A DNA stretch of 64,000 bases from an uncultured Verrucomicrobiales bacterium (GTDB lineage Bacteria; Verrucomicrobiota; Verrucomicrobiia; Verrucomicrobiales; Akkermansiaceae). The stretch is taken from assembly GCA_937885815.1 (NCBI GenBank), contig CALABM010000065.1, positions 1 through 64,000 of the forward strand. The letters are read 5' to 3'. The notes below the pieces were generated by a model that ran no database searches, was not told the DNA's origin, and saw only the letters and a list, made by a program, of their open reading frames with translations. Below, piece by piece: positions 42,686-51,278 of this stretch. A program made the translations under genes and the position numbers. The stretch's first letter is position 1, and every line of letters begins with the position of its first letter.

Positions 42686-44731
42686 ATGCCGGAGGATCTG
42701 CTGCAAAAACTCCTGCGTAAACAATCACTGCGAGCTCCATTTCTATTACCACTCGTCGGTGTAATTGGGTGTCTGTTGGGTGGCCAATGGCTAGCCCTGA
42801 GCCTTGCCGTAGCGGTGGTAACGGTTCTTCTGAAGTTGTGGCGCGTTCTGATTTGCGCGCTGCTTTGCATGGCTATCGTTTGTATGCAGAGCCACTTAGC
42901 AGAGCGAAATAAAACGCAGCTGACTGATTTTCTGAACAAGCAATCACACGTTGTACTGGAAGGTACGGTAGAGCGCACATTGGCCAGAGGGTGTATCCTA
43001 AATACCGGTTACATGGGAGTGCGGGTTGTGCTGAGGGGAAATACGGAATGGCGCACGGGTGAGCGGGTACGTGTGGTAGCTGAGCCACTGCCACCGCGCC
43101 CGGCTCCGGCAGAGGGAATGTTTGACACAGAAAGCTGGATGCGCAGCCAAGGTCTGGCAGCCAATCTTCGGGTGCTATCCGGCGAAAGTCTCGGTTTTCC
43201 GTTCTCTCAATATGCCGTTCTCGGTTATGCAGAAAGCATACGTGACGTACTAACTGAAAGGCTCATGCCTCCGGGAACTGAGGGAGATATCCGGCGGCAG
43301 GTTCTGTGTTCTCTGGCCCTTGGGGACAAGCAGAGGGCTGAGGATGAAACCTTGAATCAGTTCAAACGCGGAGGATGCCTGCACGCCTTCGCCGTGAGCG
43401 GCATGCACGTTGGAATTGTGAGCGGCATGCTGTTTGGTCTGGCCTATTTGCTGCGGCTTCCCGTGCGGCTTCGTTCTGTTCTGATACTGATTATCACGGG
43501 AGTATATGTGTTAATTACAGGGCTGGCCGTTCCGGCATTGCGAGCTTACCTCATGATAGTCCTAGTCATGCTGGGAATGGGGTTACAGCGCCCCGTAAGC
43601 ATGGCGAACATATGGAGCTTTTCCGCGCTTTTGATACTGATGATATCACCCTGGCAAATATATAGTGCCGGTTTTGTTCTTTCTTTTGCCGTATATGCAG
43701 GTATTGGAATAGGTGTTTACTTCTGTATGAAAGTGCCGTATTGGTTCGGCCCGAATGATTACGTGCCGCCACTGCTCTATACTCGCTGGCACACCTTTTT
43801 ACTCCGGGCTGACCTAGCCATACGTGGCACGGTTATCGTGTCCCTCTCCGCATGGTTGGTATCCGCCCCGATAACCATGTACTTCTTCCACACCATAACA
43901 CCTTACAGCTTTCTGACGAATATAGCCATTTCCCCACTTTTGCCGATTGTAATGGCCTGTGGGCTTCTTGCCGCCTTACTCGGAGGTATACCGTTTCTTG
44001 GTGCTTTTTTGCAGTGGGCTGCGCTGAAGAGCAGTGCGTTACTGGTATCAGTAGTAGGCTTTTTTGCAGATTTACCTATGTCCTATCTAAGCACGACTCC
44101 GCCCATGCAGCCACATGAGGCTTATGTGTGTCATCTGGGCTACGGTAATAGTTTTGCCGTGTTGGGTAATCCCGGTATCGTTGTGAATAGCGGCAATCTC
44201 AATGCGGCTCGCTTCACCGTAGAACCGCTACTGTTTTTCAGTGGGTGTAATCCCGGTATTCTTCTTGAATCCACCTCTGACAATGCTGACCGCGGTGGCA
44301 CGCCGCTCCTTTCTGCAAAATACCCGAGTATGCAAGTCATTCCTGCGGACTCCCTGAAAAATAGGCTTCATATCAATTCATCCGCCGGATTATACTGCAT
44401 ATACCCATCACCCGCGGGGCTCTCCCGCTCATATTCTCACAATGAAGCCCCGGTCATTATGTGGCAGCAACCGGGCGGCACACGTGTGCTTTATATAGGG
44501 AGCGCTCCGTCTATTATTCTTGACAGGCTTACAGAGGAAGAACTCCGGGCAGACATTGTCGTATTAGGCTACAATAAAGAGCATCCCTCAGATATCAATG
44601 AACTGCATGGACTCACGGGAGCGGGGCTCTTCGTGCTCCTTCCGGAAGTCCCGGAGACTATCGATTCAGAGATTCTGCCGGGAATTGAGATTCAGCGCTG
44701 CGATGAAAATACAACGCTGCTGCGTTTCTGA
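42686..44731 (+). CDS. comEC: ComEC/Rec2-type DNA-uptake channel with degenerate MBL domain
   Basis: 681-residue membrane protein of natural transformation. N-terminal DUF4131-like part, then the Competence domain (SLALGDKQRAEDETLNQFKR, LHAFAVSGMHVGIVSG, LITGLAVPALRAYLMIVLVM) with about ten membrane segments. The C-terminal ~200 residues align with the metallo-beta-lactamase domain by position (HLGYGNSFAVLGNPG; LLESTSDNADRGG) but the HxHxDH metal motif is lost. In most ComEC proteins this domain is a nuclease that degrades one strand; here it should be inactive. It ends 1 base from a converging gene. Confidence 0.9.
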   Translation: MPEDLLQKLLRKQSLRAPFLLPLVGVIGCLLGGQWLALSLAVAVVTVLLKLWRVLICALLCMAIVCMQSHLAERNKTQLTDFLNKQSHVVLEGTVERTLARGCILNTGYMGVRVVLRGNTEWRTGERVRVVAEPLPPRPAPAEGMFDTESWMRSQGLAANLRVLSGESLGFPFSQYAVLGYAESIRDVLTERLMPPGTEGDIRRQVLCSLALGDKQRAEDETLNQFKRGGCLHAFAVSGMHVGIVSGMLFGLAYLLRLPVRLRSVLILIITGVYVLITGLAVPALRAYLMIVLVMLGMGLQRPVSMANIWSFSALLILMISPWQIYSAGFVLSFAVYAGIGIGVYFCMKVPYWFGPNDYVPPLLYTRWHTFLLRADLAIRGTVIVSLSAWLVSAPITMYFFHTITPYSFLTNIAISPLLPIVMACGLLAALLGGIPFLGAFLQWAALKSSALLVSVVGFFADLPMSYLSTTPPMQPHEAYVCHLGYGNSFAVLGNPGIVVNSGNLNAARFTVEPLLFFSGCNPGILLESTSDNADRGGTPLLSAKYPSMQVIPADSLKNRLHINSSAGLYCIYPSPAGLSRSYSHNEAPVIMWQQPGGTRVLYIGSAPSIILDRLTEEELRADIVVLGYNKEHPSDINELHGLTGAGLFVLLPEVPETIDSEILPGIEIQRCDENTTLLRF

Positions 44732-44732
44732 T

Positions 44733-45377
44733 TCATCGGCCAAGAAGCCCACGCACTAAGCGCTGAAGTTCAGTACGCAAGGCTGCCGAACCATAACAGA
44801 TAGGATCTGTTTTAGTGACTAAATCAATGACACGCCCCATCGCACTCTCACTAACCTCAACCGTGTTCAGCATGGAAATGCGTTCTTGTACATACTGCTG
44901 AATTTCTATAGAGGGAGGGGGCAACATGCTTTCGCTCCGCATGAGAGCCAGAATTCGGTCTGTCAGCGCTGCAACTTCTGGCGCGGCTAGATCTGCGGTC
45001 GGCATATTGTGCACCTGTTCAAGGATTTGGCCTAGCGATTTGCAGCTCTCATAAAGCCCAAGAGCAAGTTCTAAATAATCATCCCCGGGGTGTTTAGGTG
45101 CGACTTCCTCTTGCGCTATGCTAACAGCTGCATCCGCTGCCTCTGGCGTTTCTTCAATCGGCGTAGATTCCGCCTCTGCGGGAATCGCCGTACCAGAATC
45201 ACTCTGCTGAATTTCCGCCTCCGTCATCACGACCTCCGTGATCTCCTCGTTCTGCTCTGCTTCTGCATGACTCGGAGCCTCAACGCAGGGAGCTATGGCT
45301 ACTTCTTGTGCAACTTCATCAGCAAATGATAATGCAGCAAACAAGGTGACACTCAGTAACAGAAAATTAATTTTCAT
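44733..45377 (-). CDS. Small secreted acidic protein, unknown
   Basis: 214 residues from the ATG at 45377, the start of a signal peptide (MKINFLLLSVTLFAALSFA); an upstream in-frame start would add a second hydrophobic stretch antisense to the ABC gene. The region after cleavage is rich in Glu, Ala and Thr (about 20-110) and low in complexity. The C-terminal half looks helical (YLELALGLYESCKSLGQILE, LTDRILALMRSESMLPPPS). No family recognised. It is 19 bases downstream of the OppD-type gene. Confidence 0.7.
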   Translation of the reverse strand: MKINFLLLSVTLFAALSFADEVAQEVAIAPCVEAPSHAEAEQNEEITEVVMTEAEIQQSDSGTAIPAEAESTPIEETPEAADAAVSIAQEEVAPKHPGDDYLELALGLYESCKSLGQILEQVHNMPTADLAAPEVAALTDRILALMRSESMLPPPSIEIQQYVQERISMLNTVEVSESAMGRVIDLVTKTDPICYGSAALRTELQRLVRGLLGR

Positions 45378-45396
45378 GATTAAAGAAAATGTATAC

Positions 45397-46395
45397 TCAT
45401 TTAGAAACAGAAGAACTAAGGCAACCGGGACAATTTCTGACGAAGTGGTCAGGCGCAATTTCTATCATCTCCGGTATTCTGTCCGTAAGACAAAGCTCGG
45501 GCTTACCTACAAGATTACGGGGTTTGAAGGCACAAGAGGTAATGGGCTGGCGGAGCGTGGGCGGCAGGCCGGGAATAGTCTGCAAGCGGCTGCCTTTCTC
45601 ATGCATAGCCGGTATGGAAGCCATGAGTGAGCGAGTGTAAGCATGGCGGGGATGGGTGAGCAGCGCCTCTGCCGGAGCACTTTCTACAATGCTTCCTGCG
45701 TACATCACCTGAATACGGTGAGCATATTCACGTACCACGCCCAAATCATGCGTGATGAGAATAACTGCTGTACCAAGCTCCTCTTGTCGCTCACGCAGCA
45801 AATCCAGCACCTGCTTCTGCACGGTGACATCCAAGGCGGTGGTCGGTTCATCCGCAATGAGGAACTGAGGACGGGTAATCAGCGCCATAGCTATCATAAC
45901 ACGCTGGCGCATGCCTCCGGAGAACTCATGGGGATAAGCACGTGCACGTTCTGCCGGATTCGGTATGCCTGTGCGAGCCAGCTCTTCAATGGCAAGTGCC
46001 AGTGCTTCCTTGCGCTTCATGCCGCGGTGAATAATCAGTGGCTCTGCCACTTGCTCGCCTATCGTCATGCAAGGATTCAGGCTGGTCATGGGGTCCTGAA
46101 AAATCATGGAAATACGGTTCCCTCTGAGAGAGGAAAGCTCTTTTTCTTTCATTTTCAGCAGATTTTTGCCTTCAAAGATGGCTGAGGCATTTTCTGATAT
46201 ATGAGCAGGCGGGCGCGGGAGCAAGCCCATCAACGCGGAGCAGGTTACGGATTTTCCTGAGCCACTTTCACCCACGATACCAAGAGTCTCTCCTTTTTTC
46301 AGAGAAAAGCTCACATCACTCACTGCATAATTTACCCCTGCGCGGGTGCGGAACTCCACGCTCAGGTTGTTGACGCTCAGTATCGGTTCGCTCAT
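45397..46395 (-). CDS. Oligopeptide/dipeptide ABC transporter ATPase (OppD/DppD type)
   Basis: 332 residues from the ATG at 46395 (MSEPILSVNNLSVEF), the start supported by promoter position. Walker A GIVGESGSGKSVTCSALMG, signature FSGGMRQRVMIAMAL, Walker B FLIADEPTTALDV, and the OppD/F-type C-terminal cysteine-containing extension (ITSCAFKPRN ... RNCPGC). It would power peptide import. No binding protein, permease or OppF partner lies next to it, so it works with components encoded elsewhere. Confidence 0.92.
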   Translation of the reverse strand: MSEPILSVNNLSVEFRTRAGVNYAVSDVSFSLKKGETLGIVGESGSGKSVTCSALMGLLPRPPAHISENASAIFEGKNLLKMKEKELSSLRGNRISMIFQDPMTSLNPCMTIGEQVAEPLIIHRGMKRKEALALAIEELARTGIPNPAERARAYPHEFSGGMRQRVMIAMALITRPQFLIADEPTTALDVTVQKQVLDLLRERQEELGTAVILITHDLGVVREYAHRIQVMYAGSIVESAPAEALLTHPRHAYTRSLMASIPAMHEKGSRLQTIPGLPPTLRQPITSCAFKPRNLVGKPELCLTDRIPEMIEIAPDHFVRNCPGCLSSSVSK

Positions 46396-46408
46396 CTTTG
46401 TGTGGTTG

Positions 46409-46438
46409 ATTATACCGCACAAGCGGCCTATACGTCAA
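46409..46438 (-). promoter_or_regulatory. Promoter of the OppD-type gene
   Basis: Minus-strand TTGACG, 18-base spacer, TATAAT; 13 bases to the ATG at 46395, leader about 6 bases. Confidence 0.68.
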
Positions 46439-46470
46439 GACTGCTGTGCGTAATGAGAATAACGAAAAAA

Positions 46471-46497
46471 TCCCCCGACAGAATATTCTGCGGGGGA
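46471..46497 (-). terminator. Terminator of the DAHP synthase gene
   Basis: Stem TCCCCCG/CGGGGGA continued inward by the palindrome CAGAAT/ATTCTG with a one-base bulge; the minus-strand tail is TTTTTTCG. It lies 27 bases past the stop. Confidence 0.9.
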
Positions 46498-46523
46498 CTG
46501 AGATTTTTCAGTAGAGAATGTGC

Positions 46524-47588
46524 TTATTTGTTCCTGCGACGGGCACGTACACCTTCAGCGAGCGTATCCAGAATAGCGATTGTTCCGTCCCAGTCCACGC
46601 AAGCATCCGTGATACTCACGCCATACTGCAGGGGTGACTTACCATCACACTTCTGGTTGCCGCTGTTGATGTTACTCTCAATCATAACGGCGCCGATATG
46701 ATCATCACCGGCTGCGAGCTGAGCCGCTACGGATTCCGCCACGAGGTGCTGATTCTGCCAGTTCTTGCGGCTATTGCCATGTGAGCAGTCAATCATAATG
46801 CGATTGCTGATGCCGGCCTTCTGTTGGATTTCCCATGCAGCCGCTACATCCTCAGCTGAGTAGTTGGGGCCGCTGGTAGAACCACGCAGAATGATATGGC
46901 AGCTGTCATTACCACTAGTGGAAACAATGGCACTCACGCCTTGCTTGGTAACAGAGAGGAAGCAGTGCGGATGAGCAGAGGAAACGATGCCGTCCACAGC
47001 TATCTGCACACAACCTGTCGTGCCATTCTTGAAGCCGATGGGCATGGAAAGGCCACTTGCCAGCTCACGGTGCACCTGACTTTCTGTAGTGCGGGCACCG
47101 ATGGCACCCCAAGCAATCAAATCACTGATATACTGAGGCGTAATTACATCCAGAAACTCCGTAGCTGCGGGAACCCCCATTTCCGCCAAGCGCAGCAGCA
47201 AACCACGGGACATACGAAGCCCGCTGTTGATGTTATAGCTGCCGTCCATGAACGGGTCATTAATCAAGCCCTTCCAACCTACCGTGGTACGCGGCTTTTC
47301 AAAATACACTCGCATGATAAGCAGAAGCTCATCGCTGTATTTCTCACGAGCTGCGGCCAGCCTACCGGCATAGTCGATGGCGGCAACGGTGTCATGGATG
47401 GAGCAGGGCCCCACCATGACGGCCAAGCGGTCGTCTTCTTTCTTCAAAATGCGGCGGAACTCCTGACGAGCATCATATACCACCTTGCTGGCGTCTTGGC
47501 TCGCGGGGAAATCCTGCATGAGAATGGCAGGGGAGATTAACGGGCGGATGTCCGTTACGCGTACGTCGTCTGTGATGAATGGATTCAT
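46524..47588 (-). CDS. 3-deoxy-7-phosphoheptulonate synthase (class I, AroF/G/H type)
   Basis: Entry enzyme of the shikimate pathway, condensing PEP and erythrose 4-phosphate. 354 residues with VMVGPCSIHDTVAAIDYA, MRVYFEKPRTTVGWKGL, GARTTESQVHRELASGLSMP, GFKNGT and IMIDCSHGNSRK. This is the class I-alpha (E. coli-like) form; which amino acid feeds back on it cannot be told. aroA lies 13 kb away. It begins 34 bases after the pseudopilin gene and has its own terminator. Confidence 0.94.
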   Translation of the reverse strand: MNPFITDDVRVTDIRPLISPAILMQDFPASQDASKVVYDARQEFRRILKKEDDRLAVMVGPCSIHDTVAAIDYAGRLAAAREKYSDELLLIMRVYFEKPRTTVGWKGLINDPFMDGSYNINSGLRMSRGLLLRLAEMGVPAATEFLDVITPQYISDLIAWGAIGARTTESQVHRELASGLSMPIGFKNGTTGCVQIAVDGIVSSAHPHCFLSVTKQGVSAIVSTSGNDSCHIILRGSTSGPNYSAEDVAAAWEIQQKAGISNRIMIDCSHGNSRKNWQNQHLVAESVAAQLAAGDDHIGAVMIESNINSGNQKCDGKSPLQYGVSITDACVDWDGTIAILDTLAEGVRARRRNK

Positions 47589-47622
47589 TATGTGCCTGTG
47601 AAACTATTAGGCGAGGAATATA

Positions 47623-48279
47623 TTAGCGCTTCTTCCAGGAGTAGATATTATCCTCCAGAGCGTCTGTTTCCTCTTCAGATGCCTCAGCGGCTGCACCAGG
47701 AGTGCTGCTGGGCTTACCGGCGCCATCAGCGCCCAAGGAATATACAAGGCAGATTTTGTTACGAATCTTTCTGCCGGAGAAGGGGTCAATCGTACCGATT
47801 TCTTCATCATCGCACATGATGATGTAGTAGGGGTTACCCCAAGGATCATAGAGACCGAGAGAACCGGAATTGGGGTCAACATACAGGCCATCGGCCTTCT
47901 TATCCTGCTCGTCAGAACGGAGGTAGGTCTGGCGGTTGGTATTCAGGCGGTCATCACCTTCCTCGCGGTTGGTAAGGATAGCAACAAGCCCGGCATCATT
48001 ACCATCGGTAGTGGAGATAGAAACTTGATAATTGTTATCTTCGCCCACTTCGCACATATCTGTTTGATAAGGCAGTGAGCCGTAGTCCTGCTGGAATTGA
48101 GTTACGCCCTGAACGATGTCAAGACAGGTCTTGCGAGCGGCAGTTTCATTAGCAGAGTTAATCTGCCCCATAATAACGGGGTAAGAAATGCCGGCGAGTG
48201 TTGCAAGAATAGCAATCACAACAAGGAGCTCTATCAGAGTAAAGCCCTTTTTAAACTGAGAGGTGAAAGTCATTTTCAT
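47623..48279 (-). CDS. Type II secretion/type IV pilus pseudopilin (GspG-like)
   Basis: 218 residues. The N-terminal prepilin motif KKGFTLIELLVVIAILATLAG has Gly at -1, Phe at +1 and Glu at +5, cut and methylated by prepilin peptidase. After the long helix comes a GspG-like C-terminal domain with LYDPWGNPYYIIM and KICLVYSLGADG, the calcium-site region of major pseudopilins. The tail is acidic and Ala/Ser-rich. No secretion machinery genes adjoin it, so it is an orphan pseudopilin. Confidence 0.9.
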   Translation of the reverse strand: MKMTFTSQFKKGFTLIELLVVIAILATLAGISYPVIMGQINSANETAARKTCLDIVQGVTQFQQDYGSLPYQTDMCEVGEDNNYQVSISTTDGNDAGLVAILTNREEGDDRLNTNRQTYLRSDEQDKKADGLYVDPNSGSLGLYDPWGNPYYIIMCDDEEIGTIDPFSGRKIRNKICLVYSLGADGAGKPSSTPGAAAEASEEETDALEDNIYSWKKR

Positions 48280-48288
48280 ACGTGAGGC

Positions 48289-48318
48289 ATTCTAGCATAC
48301 AGCCCCTTGGCAGCGCAA
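48289..48318 (-). promoter_or_regulatory. Promoter of the pseudopilin gene
   Basis: Minus-strand TTGCGC, 18-base spacer, TAGAAT preceded by ATGC; 9 bases to the ATG at 48279, leader about 2-3 bases. Confidence 0.55.
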
Positions 48319-48324
48319 GCAAAA

Positions 48325-49164
48325 TCAGCCGCGGTGGCGTAACAAACCGAATTTAGGGGAGAAAAGCCATGCCAGCAGGAAGATACAGCCCAGTACAACA
48401 ATGATAGTAGCGCCTAGATGCCAACCAAGGGGGTACGACAGGAAAAATGCCAGTACAGAGCCACCGGCCCCAATGAGCCCACCTCCCCAGAACATGAGCG
48501 ATGCCCTGTCTGTGAGCTGGTACATGGTAGCAGCCGGAGCCACCATCAACCCAAGTGTCAGGAATGCACCCACTGCCTGAAGGGATGACACCAGTACAAG
48601 TATGATCAGTGTAAAAATCCCGTAACTGAAGGCTCGTGTGGGAATCCCCATGGAGGCTGCAGCTCTCGTATCAAAAAGATAAATGAGCAGGGGACGGTAC
48701 AGCACCGTAATGCTCAGTACAGCAAGCGCCCCGGTACCCCAAGCAATCCATAAATCAGCATCTCCCATGCTCATGATGTTGCCGAAAAGCCAGTCATCCA
48801 CCTTCTGCTGCAAGCCTAAGCGTATGAGAATGATGTAGCCGAGAGCAAAAGCTGTGGTATGCAGGATGGAAAGTGCCGTATCATGGTCAGCTCGTCCCGT
48901 GCGAGAGATGAAGAGCGAGCCAAGTCCCACGATGAGCCCCGCTATCACGGCGCCTATGAGAATACTCAGCTGCATCAGTCCAAAGAAGAGAATAGCCAAG
49001 GCAATGCCCGGTAACAGCGCGCAGGAGATGGTGCCAATCTGAAGGGAGGAACGGCGCAACACCACAAGGGCACTCACGAAGCCGTTGGAAAAGCCTACCA
49101 CGGCGCATGCCCAGAGGCTGCGCTGCGCGATGGGTTCTCCCAGAAAGCGGATAAAATCATTCAT
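48325..49164 (-). CDS. znuB: Metal ABC transporter permease (ZnuB/MntB, ABC-3 family)
   Basis: 279-residue inner-membrane permease with about eight hydrophobic segments and ABC-3 family stretches such as RRSSLQIGTISCALLPGIALAI (in part), ALGYIILIRLG and GAFLTLGLMVAPAATMYQLTD. It passes Zn2+ or Mn2+ into the cytoplasm. The ATG overlaps the stop of the ATPase gene by four bases (ATGA). Substrate is inferred from the operon; the symbol follows the zinc system as the nearest well-known case. Confidence 0.9.
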   Translation of the reverse strand: MNDFIRFLGEPIAQRSLWACAVVGFSNGFVSALVVLRRSSLQIGTISCALLPGIALAILFFGLMQLSILIGAVIAGLIVGLGSLFISRTGRADHDTALSILHTTAFALGYIILIRLGLQQKVDDWLFGNIMSMGDADLWIAWGTGALAVLSITVLYRPLLIYLFDTRAAASMGIPTRAFSYGIFTLIILVLVSSLQAVGAFLTLGLMVAPAATMYQLTDRASLMFWGGGLIGAGGSVLAFFLSYPLGWHLGATIIVVLGCIFLLAWLFSPKFGLLRHRG

Positions 49165-49940
49165 ACAGAAGTCGTGATATGGCGTTTTCCAAATGCGGTG
49201 AAGAGGTGTTCCTCCGTCAGTACGTCTGCTGTGGCACCGAAGGCGATAGCGCTGCGGTTGAGAAGTAAACTGAGGTCAAAAATGCGGGGTGCAGTGCTCA
49301 AATCATGGTGAGAGGCGATAACGAGGCGTCCTTCCTCTGCCAATGAGCGGAGCAGGCGGGCCAGAGACTCAGTGCCGGGCACATCTAAGCCGGTAAAGGG
49401 TTCATCAAGCAGTAGAATGTGTGCCTCTTGGGCAAGCGCACGAGCCAAAAAAGCGCGCTGCTGCTGTCCGCCGGAGAGCGCACCTATCTGGCGTTTGTGC
49501 AAGTCCTGAAGCTCGAGAGATTCCAAGGCTCTATCCACGATTTCATGGTCATGACGCCGTAAGCTCTTCCAAATGCCGGTAGCAGGATAACGCCCCATTT
49601 CCACGAGTTCACGCACAGTGATGGGGAAACGCCAGTCCACTTCCGTGCGCTGGGGCATGTAAGCTATCTCTTGCCGAGCATTATAGAGGGGGGCTCCATT
49701 CCAGAGAATATTCCCACTGCAGGGCTGTATTAGCCCGGCAAGAAGATTCAGGAGAGTAGATTTACCCGCACCATTCGGGCCAATGAGAGCCAGCGTATGC
49801 CCACAAGATGCGCTGAAGGAGATGGAACTCAGAGCCGTTACTTCGCCATAGCGAGCACAGAGTTGATGCGCAGAAAGAGTGTGACCACCATGGTGGTGAT
49901 GGCCGCCGCCCCAACAGATATGGTCATGTTCTTCTACCAT
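49161..49940 (-). CDS. znuC: Metal ABC transporter ATPase with His-rich N-terminus (ZnuC-like)
   Basis: 259 residues. Walker A LIGPNGAGKSTLLNLLAG, signature LSGGQQQRAFLARALA, Walker B ILLLDEPFTGLD and the switch His (ASHHDLS) are all present. Unusually, the ABC domain is preceded by a ~25-residue extension rich in histidine (EEHDHICWGGGHHHHGGH) that could bind the metal and sense or buffer it. The gene overlaps both neighbours: 7 bases with the upstream small protein and 4 with the permease. Confidence 0.92.
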   Translation of the reverse strand: MVEEHDHICWGGGHHHHGGHTLSAHQLCARYGEVTALSSISFSASCGHTLALIGPNGAGKSTLLNLLAGLIQPCSGNILWNGAPLYNARQEIAYMPQRTEVDWRFPITVRELVEMGRYPATGIWKSLRRHDHEIVDRALESLELQDLHKRQIGALSGGQQQRAFLARALAQEAHILLLDEPFTGLDVPGTESLARLLRSLAEEGRLVIASHHDLSTAPRIFDLSLLLNRSAIAFGATADVLTEEHLFTAFGKRHITTSV

Positions 49941-50353
49941 GTAAAGACAAAAATATCATGCATTTCTCCCTCCGCCCAGCATGTTTCACTGCGGGTCTCT
50001 CTGCCGGTGGGTTCCAGCGTTATCGTGAAAGCCTGTGCACCGGAGGCTCCTTCCGACCAGCATACTTCAGCCTCCAGCTCGATGGTATTCTCCTCGGGTA
50101 ATTGTAGCAGCAGCTCCTGGGGACTGAACTCGGGGGATATAATCTCCGCAAGAGTCTTGCCCTGACAGCGGAGTATGATACGCTGAGGTGTGCCGCTGAA
50201 GCGCAGCGTGGCATATGTCGTCTGAAGTGTCTCTTGGGGCTTTTGCACAGTAGGCTGTACCTCACGTAATGGCGGAGCTGTCAGCCACAGCAGAGGCAAG
50301 CCGGCTGCGATAATGCCGGCGGCGGTCAGAGACACTTTCAGTAAAGGGTTCAT
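49934..50353 (-). CDS. Unknown membrane-anchored protein within the metal ABC operon
   Basis: 139 residues. One N-terminal membrane segment (SLTAAGIIAAGLPLLWLT, about 8-25) acts as an anchor, followed by a Pro/Gln linker and a beta-rich exported domain. Two copies of a short motif, CWSEG (98-102) and CWAEG (125-129), end the protein along with HDIFVFTW. No family recognised. It overlaps the binding-protein gene by four bases (ATGA) and the ATPase gene by seven, so it is an integral part of the operon and probably an accessory to metal uptake (inference). Confidence 0.78.
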   Translation of the reverse strand: MNPLLKVSLTAAGIIAAGLPLLWLTAPPLREVQPTVQKPQETLQTTYATLRFSGTPQRIILRCQGKTLAEIISPEFSPQELLLQLPEENTIELEAEVCWSEGASGAQAFTITLEPTGRETRSETCWAEGEMHDIFVFTW

Positions 50354-51207
50354 TCGCCCAGATGTTCGCAGATAGTATTCAGATTATGCAGGAACATAGC
50401 CTCATAGCCGGGGGCCTCGGTATAGATACCGTCCATCACCAGGGGGGCAGTGGGAATGCCGAGCTGGTCAGCGATGACTTGCAGCATGCGGGGGCTGGCA
50501 TTCACCTCCGTGAAGATGCAGCGGGCATTGCGGGCGCGTAAGTCAGCCAGCAGCGCGGCAAGCCTGGCGGGGTCGCCCTCACTCTCACGGGCAATGCCCT
50601 GAATGGCGATGGGCTTCAGATTGAATGCAGCGCAGAAATGACACATGGCGGCATGCCCGGTCACCAGGCAGCGATTGCTCTGCGGTATGCGGCTGAGTCT
50701 CAGGCGCGCTGTGCGGGTGAGGGCATCCATGCCGGCAGCGTAGCGTGCACGATTTGCTGTATACACAGCTGCGTTAGCCGCATCAGCTTGCACAAGGGCA
50801 GCGAGCAGAGTACGGGAGGCTCGCTTCATATTCTCCGGTGTATTCCACCAGTGAGGGTCTGCAAAACGTGTGCCCGGCACGCGTACATTCGGCACCTCAG
50901 CACCAAGCTCCAGCACAAAGGTGTCATCCGAGAGGCTTTCCCGAAGGTCTGCCAAGTATGGCTCTACCCCCTTACCACAGGCAAGCAGCAGACGCGCACC
51001 CGAAGCTTGTGCCAGACTCGCGGCACTCGGTGTAAAGGCGTGTAAATCGCCATTAGCGGGAAATAAATCCACCACTTCTACATGCTCACCACCCAATTTT
51101 GCTGCCATTTCACTCAGCAGCGGATGCAGGCTGGCAATCTTTAACGGTGCACCCTGAACAAGTGTTATGCCCAGTACCATCATCAGCATGCAAAAAATCT
51201 TCTTCAT
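50350..51207 (-). CDS. znuA: Metal-binding protein of an ABC importer (ZnuA/TroA family)
   Basis: Periplasmic receptor, 285 residues from the ATG at 51207; this start begins the signal peptide (MKKIFCMLMMVLGITLVQG) and lies 7 bases from a consensus -10 box. Metal-ligand positions are recognisable: His in KIASLHPLLSEM, the DPHWWNTPEN His, GHAAMCHFCAAF and a C-terminal Asp (VMDGIY). The His-rich loop typical of zinc-specific ZnuA is absent, so Zn versus Mn/Fe is open. It is the first gene of znuA-unknown-znuC-znuB. Confidence 0.9.
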   Translation of the reverse strand: MKKIFCMLMMVLGITLVQGAPLKIASLHPLLSEMAAKLGGEHVEVVDLFPANGDLHAFTPSAASLAQASGARLLLACGKGVEPYLADLRESLSDDTFVLELGAEVPNVRVPGTRFADPHWWNTPENMKRASRTLLAALVQADAANAAVYTANRARYAAGMDALTRTARLRLSRIPQSNRCLVTGHAAMCHFCAAFNLKPIAIQGIARESEGDPARLAALLADLRARNARCIFTEVNASPRMLQVIADQLGIPTAPLVMDGIYTEAPGYEAMFLHNLNTICEHLGE

Positions 51208-51214
51208 GCGCAGC

Positions 51215-51243
51215 ATTATAGCCCCGCACACACTCCGCGTCAA
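51215..51243 (-). promoter_or_regulatory. Promoter of the metal ABC operon, predicted leaderless
   Basis: Minus-strand TTGACG, 17-base spacer, TATAAT: nearly ideal. Seven bases separate the -10 box from the ATG at 51207, so transcription should begin at or next to the start codon. No Fur/Zur-like palindrome is obvious around it. Confidence 0.7.
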
Positions 51244-51278
51244 TCCCCTATAAAGTCAATGGGCGAATTAGTTGTGTC

